Below, piece after piece: positions 1-6,247 of a stretch of DNA of 12,388 nucleotides. The stretch comes from Oligoflexia bacterium. GTDB taxonomy: Bacteria > Bdellovibrionota > UBA1018. Under the pieces are notes generated by a model, which saw only the letters and a program-made list of their open reading frames with translations, did no database searches and was not told where the DNA came from. Every line of letters starts with the position of its first letter. Within the stretch, counting starts at the first letter, position 1. The translations under genes and the position numbers were made by a program. The DNA is taken from positions 1-12,388 of the forward strand of contig CAIYTD010000258.1 in NCBI GenBank assembly GCA_903928955.1. The letters run 5' to 3'.

Positions 1-402
1 GCTAGAATTAATAAACTTTGGAAAATTCATAAATGGCTTCCAGTAGCCTTATCAATGACTAGAATGCTGAAGGAGCTCTATGAGCATCCAGAAATGGGAT
101 TGATCCATCATGAAATGTGGTTTTCTAGGACTATTATTCAAGTTCAATATTGGCGATCCATCGAACATTTATTAGCTTATGCAAAAAATAGAAATGCAGA
201 ACATCTTCCCGCATGGGCTGCGTTTAATAAATCGGTTGGTACTGACGGATCGGTTGGTATTTGGCACGAGACCTATTCAGCTAAAAAAGGGACGTATGAA
301 AGTATTTACGCAAATATGCCACCCTTCGGATTGGGAAAAGCAGGTAAGTTGGAAAAAGTTGGGGATCGACGAGAATCAGCACGAGAACGAATGAGTGACT
401 GA
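1..402 (+). CDS. DUF4188 (monooxygenase AF470-like) family protein, 5'-truncated by the window edge
   Basis: The reading frame is open from base 1 to the TGA at 400-402 (133 codons), so the start lies outside the window. The first internal ATGs, at 55 and 64, fall inside conserved sequence and are not the true start. The text reads IHKWLPVAL, then HEMWFSRT, VQYWRSIEHL, HLPAWAAFN, VGIWHETY and NMPPFGLGKAG, which is the typical core and C-terminus of DUF4188 proteins. That family is annotated as monooxygenase-like with a presumed dimeric alpha/beta barrel fold; substrate and physiological role are unknown. Family members are usually about 150-160 residues, so perhaps 20-25 N-terminal residues are missing here. 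The stop codon nearly touches the following DUF5522 gene, which suggests co-transcription. Family assignment is by recognition of the motif string and is quite secure; function is not. Confidence 0.88.
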   Translation, partial: ARINKLWKIHKWLPVALSMTRMLKELYEHPEMGLIHHEMWFSRTIIQVQYWRSIEHLLAYAKNRNAEHLPAWAAFNKSVGTDGSVGIWHETYSAKKGTYESIYANMPPFGLGKAGKLEKVGDRRESARERMSD

Positions 403-406
403 ATCT

Positions 407-529
407 ATGATAGAAGGAGAAGACTACTATTACGACGAGTTGGGTCGAGTTGTGTTCACTGAAAAATATCATCTCAAGCGCGGCTACTGTTGCAAGAGTG
501 ATTGTCGGCATTGTCCGTATCAAAAGTAA
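407..529 (+). CDS. Small Cys-rich DUF5522 family protein (40 aa)
   Basis: A 40-codon frame from ATG 407 to TAA 527-529 encodes EGEDYYYDELGRVVFTEKYH followed by LKRGYCC, CRHCPY and QK. This is the signature of DUF5522, a widespread short family of unknown function. Cys28, Cys29, Cys33 and Cys36 form a compact CC-x3-C-x2-C cluster that could bind a metal or an iron-sulfur centre (inference). An in-frame GTG at 395, just after a TGA at 392-394, would give 44 residues starting VTES. It overlaps the upstream stop as GTGACTGA, an arrangement compatible with translational coupling. I chose ATG 407 because no clear Shine-Dalgarno supports either start; both remain possible. The gene is easily missed because of its size. 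No signal peptide or membrane segment is visible. Confidence 0.85.
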   Translation: MIEGEDYYYDELGRVVFTEKYHLKRGYCCKSDCRHCPYQK

Positions 530-539
530 TAATAAATGA

Positions 540-571
540 TTGACAACACTGAAGTCATCACCAAATTAATA
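540..571 (+). promoter_or_regulatory. Possible sigma70-type promoter for hsp20
   Basis: A perfect -35 hexamer TTGACA lies at 540-545, directly after the DUF5522 stop and 63 bases before the hsp20 start. The -10 is poor: AAATTA at 563-568 gives a 17-base spacer, and ATTAAT at 565-570 gives 19. No heat-shock (sigma32) consensus is seen. hsp20 could equally be read from an upstream promoter. Confidence 0.3.
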
Positions 572-607
572 GTGTGAGATGAACCTAAAAAAGAAAGGAT
601 AGTTATA

Positions 608-1102
608 ATGGGAACATTAGTAAATTATAGGTCGAGTCCTTGGTCTGCTTTAAATGATGATTTTTTAAATCTTTTCGGAGATTTCGCGCGGCCGCTGTCT
701 GTTATGAGAAGTGAGCGGGGTGAATTTCCAAGATGTGATGTCGATGAAACAGATGAGGCATTTTTAATGAACTTGGATCTTCCTGGAGTAAAAAAAGAAA
801 ATATTAACATCGAGGTAAATGATAGAGTAATGACTGTGACGGGGGAGAGAAAAGGCGAAACGAGTAAGGATGGATATTCGGAGAGATTCTATGGAAATTT
901 TCAAAGAAGCTTTTCACTACCTGAACACATAGACACGGAAAGAATTGAGGCACACTATGAAAATGGAGTTTTGCAAGTGGCTTTACCAAAGGCTGCAGCG
1001 AAAGTAGGTAGGAGAATTGTGATCGGTCATGGAGAAAAAACGAAAGGGATTTTTTCCAAGCTGGTCGGGCATGTGAAGAATGAAGAACAACGTGCCGTTT
1101 AA
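608..1102 (+). CDS. hsp20: Hsp20/alpha-crystallin small heat-shock protein
   Basis: A 164-residue ATP-independent holdase of the small heat-shock family, expected to bind unfolding proteins in the cytoplasm as a large oligomer and pass them to ATP-dependent chaperones (family knowledge). The alpha-crystallin domain spans roughly residues 41-128. It includes the DLPGVKKENINIEV strand region, VMTVTGERK, the loop leading to ERFYGNFQRSFSLP, and the closing ENGVLQVALPK motif. An oligomerising I-x-I motif is visible at Ile137-Val138-Ile139, followed by an unusually long basic tail of about 25 residues. The ATG at 608 is supported by AAAGGA at 594-599, eight bases upstream. The gene follows DUF5522 after 78 bases and is followed by a long hairpin that may end its transcript. 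Family assignment is very secure; heat induction is not shown by the sequence. Confidence 0.96.
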   Translation: MGTLVNYRSSPWSALNDDFLNLFGDFARPLSVMRSERGEFPRCDVDETDEAFLMNLDLPGVKKENINIEVNDRVMTVTGERKGETSKDGYSERFYGNFQRSFSLPEHIDTERIEAHYENGVLQVALPKAAAKVGRRIVIGHGEKTKGIFSKLVGHVKNEEQRAV

Positions 1103-1124
1103 TCGGACAGGTTGGTGTTTGCAT

Positions 1125-1172
1125 AAGGGCCCTCAGTGCGCAGCTCCTGCTGTGAGTTCTCGAGGGCTCTTT
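1125..1172 (+). terminator. Long hairpin after hsp20; possible terminator or attenuator
   Basis: AAGGGCCCTC (1125-1134) pairs with GAGGGCTCTT (1162-1171) over ten base pairs with one G-U wobble. Inside, CGCAGC and GCTGTG (1139-1144 with 1149-1154) form a second stem around a TCCT loop. Only a short T run (1170-1172) follows, so intrinsic termination would be weak. The 3' arm contains GAGGG, which is also the best Shine-Dalgarno for the next gene. Confidence 0.5.
1162..1166 (+). promoter_or_regulatory. Shine-Dalgarno GAGGG deciding the TTG start of the SDR gene
   Basis: GAGGG lies eight bases before TTG 1175. The protein reads MKIAIAGASG from that TTG, and Rossmann proteins of this type normally begin right at the first beta strand. 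An upstream GTG at 1136 also has an AAGGG at 1125-1129, but would add 13 Cys- and Ser-rich residues unlike the family. Confidence 0.6.
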
Positions 1173-1174
1173 CA

Positions 1175-2557
1175 TTGAAAATAGCTATCGCAGGTGCTTC
1201 AGGTTTTGTTGGAGAGGCTTTAATAGCATCTATTGCATCTAAGCATGAAGTGATTGCTCTCACTCGTTCGTTAGGTTCAAATAATAGTCAGCACTATAAA
1301 TGCGTTGAGTGGAGGTCTTGTGACTTATTTTCATTGTTACAGACCGAGCGCGCATTGCAAGGGGCAGATATAGCTATTTATTTAGTACATTCGATGCTTC
1401 CCACTGCACGTTTAATGCAAAGTACTTTTGAGGATGCGGATCTTTTATTAGCAGATAATTTTGCGAGAGCGGCTCAGAAAGTAAATTTGAAACGGATTAT
1501 TTACTTAGGTGGATTAATTCCCGAGAAGAAGAAGCTTTCCAAGCATCTTGCAAGCAGGCTTGAAGTCGAAACTGCACTTGCTGGGCATGGTACGCCTGTC
1601 ACTACGTTAAGGGCAGGCATGATTCTAGGACCTAAGGGGTCTTCCTTTGAAATGCTATATACTTTGGTCCATCGATTACCTGTCATGATTTGTCCCAAGT
1701 GGACTCGTAGTTTAACTCAATGTATTGATTTTCGCGATGTAATTGGATTAATTGAGTTTTGCGTCGAAAATCCAAAAACGACTGGAGGCCAGTTTGACAT
1801 TGGAGGACCAGATGTACAAACTTATCAGCAACTCATGCGTGATATGGCAAATGTGATGCAGGTGAAAAGACGATTTTATTTTGTACCCTATTTTACACCG
1901 GGACTTTCACGCTTGTGGGTGCAGCTTATTACTGGAGCTAGCAAAAATCTTGTATCACCATTGGTTCAAAGTTTGAGACACGAAATGGTCGTTCGAAATC
2001 CAGCACTTCTTATTCTTTATGGGAAACCTTTAATAGATTTGAAAACATCCTTAAGGGATTGTCTCAAAGAGGTAAAACCTTCCCTCCGACAAGCGACTTT
2101 TAATCGCGTTAGTCTACTGAGTCAAACGAATACTGTTCGTTCGATTCAGCGCCTTCCCTTGTCAGCAGGAAATGATGCCGCTGGCATTGCTAAAGAATAT
2201 TTTAGATGGCTTCCGAAGTTTCTGCATCCCTTTATTCTTGTCGAGCACTCAAATGATTTTCGTTGGATTTTCAGATTTGTTGGCATGAAAAAGGCACTTC
2301 TGGTTCTCGAGTTTTCAAAATCAAGAAGTGCGCCTGATCGGCAGCTCTTTTACATTAAGAGCGGAGTTCTTGTTGAAAAAAATCAACCCTCTCACTCAAG
2401 ATTAGAATTCCATCAGGCACTAGGGGGGAAGTGTATGATCGCTGCTATTCATGATTTTAAGCCAGCCCTCCCTTGGATTGTTTATAAATGGACTCAGGCC
2501 CTGATCCATCTTTGGGTCATGAAGAAGTTTAAGGCACATTTAGAGTGCGAGGGTTGA
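1175..2557 (+). CDS. Atypical SDR NAD(P)H-binding protein with DUF2867-like C-terminal domain
   Basis: A 460-residue protein. The N-terminal half is a Rossmann fold of the atypical short-chain dehydrogenase class: the dinucleotide motif GASGFVG is at residues 7-13, followed by IALTRS, an acidic CDL segment, IYLVHSM, IIYLGGLIP, TTLRAGMILGPKGSSFE and FDIGGPDVQTY. This layout matches YbjT/nucleoside-diphosphate-sugar-epimerase-like proteins, which bind NAD(P)H but often have no known substrate. The canonical YxxxK catalytic pair is not evident. The C-terminal third (VEHSNDFRWIF, LLVLEFSKS, then ALPWIVYKWTQALIHLWVMK) resembles the DUF2867 domain that commonly follows this fold. The start is TTG 1175 with GAGGG upstream. 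The 3' end overlaps the convergent FAD oxidoreductase gene by 29 bp. Fold is secure; the reaction is unknown. Confidence 0.85.
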   Translation: MKIAIAGASGFVGEALIASIASKHEVIALTRSLGSNNSQHYKCVEWRSCDLFSLLQTERALQGADIAIYLVHSMLPTARLMQSTFEDADLLLADNFARAAQKVNLKRIIYLGGLIPEKKKLSKHLASRLEVETALAGHGTPVTTLRAGMILGPKGSSFEMLYTLVHRLPVMICPKWTRSLTQCIDFRDVIGLIEFCVENPKTTGGQFDIGGPDVQTYQQLMRDMANVMQVKRRFYFVPYFTPGLSRLWVQLITGASKNLVSPLVQSLRHEMVVRNPALLILYGKPLIDLKTSLRDCLKEVKPSLRQATFNRVSLLSQTNTVRSIQRLPLSAGNDAAGIAKEYFRWLPKFLHPFILVEHSNDFRWIFRFVGMKKALLVLEFSKSRSAPDRQLFYIKSGVLVEKNQPSHSRLEFHQALGGKCMIAAIHDFKPALPWIVYKWTQALIHLWVMKKFKAHLECEG

Positions 2558-3569
2558 AATTTGCTAGTGCCATCCCTGCAAGTCGTCCAGACTCAAATGC
2601 TCCCTCTATTCGAGAATCTCGAAAACTATCTCCTACTAAAAAAAGAGTAGAAGCTGGGTGAATCTGAATCCTTTCAAAAAATTCTTTCTGCCTTATTTTT
2701 GGTTCAGAATAACGCCATTTATGCACCGAGGCTGATTGAAATGAATCAGCAAAACGATAGATCGATAGAATTGCTTGAGTTTTTTTCCAGATCTCATCTA
2801 AAATACGTGAATCTGGCAGTGACCAAAGAGTTTTGCTCCATTGAGGTGCTGTATGAACCACTAAGACGGGAGAAGTTGTCAAAATTCCTTTTTGAGATTG
2901 ATTGAAAATACCCGCTATTTCTTCAGATGGATATCTGAGAACTCCGAAATCTTTTATATCCATTGATTCTTGCAGTATGTAGGCAGCAGCAATACAAGAA
3001 TGATAAGAAATATCTTTTAGTTTTTTAAATAGAATGGGATCAATCCAGTTTTCTATACCACTCAGGAGTTCAAGCGATTGCGGAACCGGTGTAGAAATAA
3101 CGACAGTATTGGCTTGAAAGGGCTCATTTGCTTCCGTCACAACCTGCCAAGTTCCTTTTCTAGAGTCAAAAGTGAGTCGCATGACTCGCGTTGAGCAAAG
3201 AATAGGCGAAGATATATCCATAGGATCTTCCACTAAAAAGGAGGATACACGACTCATTCCGCGTGAATGAATCCATCTTGAATGAAGATGTGAATCAGCC
3301 AGTTGAATCGCTTTTAATTCTTCTTTTTTATGGGGGTGAAGCGACGCCAATAAAGTTTGAAGTTCAGGACCTTTGGCAGAAAAAAATTGGGCACCTAAAT
3401 CAAATGTAATTCCATCCACTCTTCGAGTTGCGGCTCTTCCTCCAAGGCCTCTACTTTTTTCAAAGGTGAGGACATGATAGCCTTGGGCTTTCATAGTTCT
3501 GCGAGCTGAGAGGCCGCTGATTCCAGCCCCAATAATAATTACATCCCAAATTTGATCTTTTAAGTTCAT
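2529..3569 (-). CDS. FAD/NAD(P)-dependent amine-oxidase-like (renalase-type) oxidoreductase
   Basis: A 346-residue flavoprotein. The N-terminal dinucleotide-binding motif IIIGAGISGL is at residues 11-20. Glu37 ends the second strand (VLTFEKSRG) as the likely ribose-binding acid. It is followed by GLGGRAATRR (41-50) and DLGAQFFSAK, the pattern of the amine oxidase/renalase-like group (COG3380 type). The C-terminal FAD-closing segment LFLVGDSFRDSRIEGAFESG is at about 310-328. Substrate cannot be read from the sequence; related proteins are mostly uncharacterised bacterial oxidases. The length is normal for the group. The ATG start at 3567-3569 has AAAGG six bases upstream (complement of 3576-3580). 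The gene diverges from recD2 across about 126 bases and converges with the SDR gene, overlapping its last 29 bp. No signal peptide, so cytoplasmic. Confidence 0.88.
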   Translation of the reverse strand: MNLKDQIWDVIIIGAGISGLSARRTMKAQGYHVLTFEKSRGLGGRAATRRVDGITFDLGAQFFSAKGPELQTLLASLHPHKKEELKAIQLADSHLHSRWIHSRGMSRVSSFLVEDPMDISSPILCSTRVMRLTFDSRKGTWQVVTEANEPFQANTVVISTPVPQSLELLSGIENWIDPILFKKLKDISYHSCIAAAYILQESMDIKDFGVLRYPSEEIAGIFNQSQKGILTTSPVLVVHTAPQWSKTLWSLPDSRILDEIWKKTQAILSIYRFADSFQSASVHKWRYSEPKIRQKEFFERIQIHPASTLFLVGDSFRDSRIEGAFESGRLAGMALANFNPRTLNVP

Positions 3570-3682
3570 AGTTTACCTTTCTTTATAACACAAAAACTTT
3601 TGATGAAAGAAGGGGCAATATTTTGTATCCAAAAATTCTGCTTTTTTTGATATTGGATAGTCTGAGGCTCTATTCATTTTTT

Positions 3683-3690
3683 AAAGGCGG
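3683..3690 (+). promoter_or_regulatory. Shine-Dalgarno AAAGGCGG supporting the TTG start of recD2
   Basis: AAAGGCGG ends five bases before TTG 3696. The translation from that TTG goes directly into the RecD2 N-terminal strand (IRLVGVVERVTFHNPENGW), and no better ATG or GTG is nearby. A weak promoter (TTGATA 3647-3652, TATTCA 3671-3676, 18-base spacer) lies just upstream. Confidence 0.6.
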
Positions 3691-3695
3691 AATTT

Positions 3696-6218
3696 TTGAC
3701 TCAATCTCATCTCATTCGTCTCGTGGGCGTTGTCGAGCGTGTAACATTTCATAATCCTGAAAATGGTTGGTCCATTTTAAAAGTTGCTCCTTTTAATGAG
3801 CCTCATAAACTTGCAACTGTTCTGGTTCATCAGGCTAAGGTTTTTGCTGGTAGCTCAATGGAATTTTGGGGTAATTGGAGTCATCACGCAAAACATGGCG
3901 AGCAATTTAAAGCGGAGCGAGTGATAGAGAGAAAACCTGCAACCAGTGCAGCTCTCGAAAAATATCTCGGTTCTGGATTAATTAAAGGTGTGGGTCCAAA
4001 AACAGCTGCAAAAATTGTAAAATTCTTTAATGAAAAGACGTTGGAGGTTTTTGAGGATCGAATGGATGATCTTTTAAGCGTTCCTGGTATTGCAGAAAAG
4101 AAACTTTTAGATATCAAAACTTCCTGGCAAGAACACAAAGCGATACGAGATGTCATGCTGTTTCTCCAGGGATACGCAATCAGTACGTTGTTTGCCGTTA
4201 AGATTTATAAAACTTATGGAAATAATTCTATTGAAATAGTTTCAAAAAATCCTTATCAGCTTGCGAAAGATATTTATGGAATTGGGTTTTTCTCTGCTGA
4301 TAAAATTGCACTGAATATGGGTTTTGAACGAGACGGGGATTCTAGAGTTGAAGCCGGAATTAAGCATGTCCTAGCCGCTTCTAGAGAAGAAGGTCACTGT
4401 TATTTAACGAGGGACCAGATTTTTAAAAACACAACTCAGTTACTTGAAATTTATGAAACAGAAAAAATTCAATTTCTCTTAAATACACTTTTACAGAAAA
4501 ATGAAATTAAAATTCGTTCGTTAGAAGGCGCTGTGGAAAATGGAATGCTTGCATATTATTCGAACTCTCTTTATTTTGATGAGCAGTATGTTGCCACCCG
4601 AGTGAAACAATTTATCGCAACTCCCGTTGAATTTGACAATAATCGGGTCACTCATTGGGTGGAAAAATACTGTCAAAAAAATAAAATTTTATTGAGTCTT
4701 CAGCAGCAAGCATCGGTGATTGGTATTATTAAAAAATCGTTCTCGATCCTGACAGGCGGTCCTGGCTGTGGAAAAACTACAACGACGAAAGTTTTAGCTA
4801 AGCTATTACAAGCCATGAATAAGAGAGTGCTCTTAGCCGCACCTACCGGAAGAGCTGCCCAACGCATGAGTGAAGTCATTGGTTTTGAGGCTAAAACAAT
4901 TCATCGATTGCTTCAGGTAGATCGATCTCAAGGAGGATTTAAAAAGGGTGAAGAAGATCCACTTTTAGTGGATTTTTTGATTGTTGATGAATGTTCTATG
5001 TTGGATATCCATTTGGCGGCAGCTCTTTTGAAAGCAGTTCCTCAGGGGGCCCAGGTTCTATTTATTGGAGATCCCGATCAATTACCTTCTGTCGGTGCAG
5101 GAAATGTTTTGTATGATCTTCTTCAAAGTCAATCTGTACCTAGTTTTTGGCTTACTCAAGTTTTTCGTCAGGCTGAAGAGTCGATGATTATTCGCTTTGC
5201 TCATCAAATGAATCAAGGGCAAGTTCCAAAAATAGATTCTCCTTTTCGCCAGCCGCGACTCTGGAAAGAGAAGGCAGGGTGTGTTTTTATAGATGCAGAA
5301 GAGGCAACGCAGGATCAGCTCCATTTTCTTAAAAAAGCGAAATATGCCATCCAAAGAACCCTTCAGTTAGGAGAAGAGCAAATAGTTCAAACGGGAGATG
5401 AGTTCACAGCGCTGATGAGTCGAGAGAACGATGTGCTTAAGATTCAGAGCCTGATGGTCCAGGAATTTAAAACTAAAGACGAAATTCAAGCTCCCTTATT
5501 TGTTATTCCTGAGAAATTCAAACATGTAGATCTTCAAACATTGCATCAAGCAGACGGAGATATTCAAAAGCTCAAGTCGATTATCAAATCAGTCCACCCC
5601 TGGTCAGCTCTTCATTATGGTTTATCCGCTCTCGATGTTGTATTAAGGTTGTATACTAAAACGATTCCTGAATATTTTGGAGCGAATACAGAAATCCAAG
5701 TTCTCACGCCGCAAATTCGTGGGACATTGGGAACGCTGAATCTTAATAAATCGCTCCAAAGTAAAACTAACCCAGAAAAAGAGGGAGTGAAGCAGCTCAA
5801 ATGGGGGGATCGGATTTATCGTGAAGGAGATCGAGTTATTCAAACTCGGAATAACTATGATATTGGCGTTTACAATGGTGATATTGGAAAAATATTAAAA
5901 ATTGATTTGGAAACGGATCAATGCTGTATTCAGTTTGGGACGCAAGCTCCAGTCATTTATGAAAAAGAGGACTTGATTGAGATTTCATTAGCTTACGCAA
6001 TTACGATTCATAAATCACAAGGAAGTGAATTTGATGCTGTCATTATCCCCATTACAACTCAGCACTTCAAGATGCTTTTTAGAAACCTGATTTACACCGG
6101 TCTGACCCGCGCGAAGACATTATGTGTTTTTGTTGGTAGTCGAAAGGCGCTTGCTCTAGCAGTCCACCAAATAGACAATCGTAGGCGGCAAACTTCACTT
6201 ACTGCCTTAGTCCACTGA
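3696..6218 (+). CDS. recD2: RecD2-type superfamily 1B DNA helicase (ATP-dependent, 5'-3')
   Basis: An 840-residue RecD2/YrrC-like helicase. RecD2 works without RecB and RecC and unwinds DNA 5'-3' in replication-fork and repair processes (family knowledge). The N-terminal OB-like region is residues 1-85. Tandem helix-hairpin-helix segments follow: LIKGVGPKTAAKI near 95-107, LLSVPGIAEKKL near 126-137, DIYGIGFFSADKIA near 192-205. Walker A GGPGCGKTT is at 354-362, and Walker B is at Asp431-Glu432 in VDECSM. Motif III is GDPDQLPSVG from Gly458. The C-terminal 2B/UvrD_C_2 motifs are AYAITIHKSQGSEFD (766-780) and YTGLTRA (800-806). Walker A has Cys358 where Thr or Ser is more common. The stretch between MNQG (about 508) and IQVLTP (667) is about 100 residues longer than in typical RecD2. 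Start is TTG 3696. It is convergent with the M13 peptidase gene, separated by 29 bases. Confidence 0.95.
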   Translation: MTQSHLIRLVGVVERVTFHNPENGWSILKVAPFNEPHKLATVLVHQAKVFAGSSMEFWGNWSHHAKHGEQFKAERVIERKPATSAALEKYLGSGLIKGVGPKTAAKIVKFFNEKTLEVFEDRMDDLLSVPGIAEKKLLDIKTSWQEHKAIRDVMLFLQGYAISTLFAVKIYKTYGNNSIEIVSKNPYQLAKDIYGIGFFSADKIALNMGFERDGDSRVEAGIKHVLAASREEGHCYLTRDQIFKNTTQLLEIYETEKIQFLLNTLLQKNEIKIRSLEGAVENGMLAYYSNSLYFDEQYVATRVKQFIATPVEFDNNRVTHWVEKYCQKNKILLSLQQQASVIGIIKKSFSILTGGPGCGKTTTTKVLAKLLQAMNKRVLLAAPTGRAAQRMSEVIGFEAKTIHRLLQVDRSQGGFKKGEEDPLLVDFLIVDECSMLDIHLAAALLKAVPQGAQVLFIGDPDQLPSVGAGNVLYDLLQSQSVPSFWLTQVFRQAEESMIIRFAHQMNQGQVPKIDSPFRQPRLWKEKAGCVFIDAEEATQDQLHFLKKAKYAIQRTLQLGEEQIVQTGDEFTALMSRENDVLKIQSLMVQEFKTKDEIQAPLFVIPEKFKHVDLQTLHQADGDIQKLKSIIKSVHPWSALHYGLSALDVVLRLYTKTIPEYFGANTEIQVLTPQIRGTLGTLNLNKSLQSKTNPEKEGVKQLKWGDRIYREGDRVIQTRNNYDIGVYNGDIGKILKIDLETDQCCIQFGTQAPVIYEKEDLIEISLAYAITIHKSQGSEFDAVIIPITTQHFKMLFRNLIYTGLTRAKTLCVFVGSRKALALAVHQIDNRRRQTSLTALVH

Positions 6219-6247
6219 GAGTTGAATTAGGCTCTATTCTAGAGAGA

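Noticed and set aside
281..523. Minus-strand 80-residue frame across DUF4188 and DUF5522
   Set aside because: It is antisense to two recognisable families and has no family features of its own.
1136..1174. GTG 1136 as start of the SDR gene
   Set aside because: It would add 13 residues rich in Cys and Ser before the first Rossmann strand; TTG 1175 with GAGGG fits the family better.
3570..3695. Strong divergent promoters between the FAD gene and recD2
   Set aside because: Only weak -35/-10 pairs are visible (for example TTGATA with TATTCA); a TATAAA on the minus strand is too close to the FAD gene's ribosome site.
3884..5843. Several minus-strand frames of 60-90 residues within recD2
   Set aside because: All are shadows of the recD2 coding frame without start signals or recognisable domains.
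6219..6247. CTCTA-ttc-TAGAG hairpin as a terminator between recD2 and the peptidase gene
   Set aside because: The stem is only five pairs and no T run follows on either strand.
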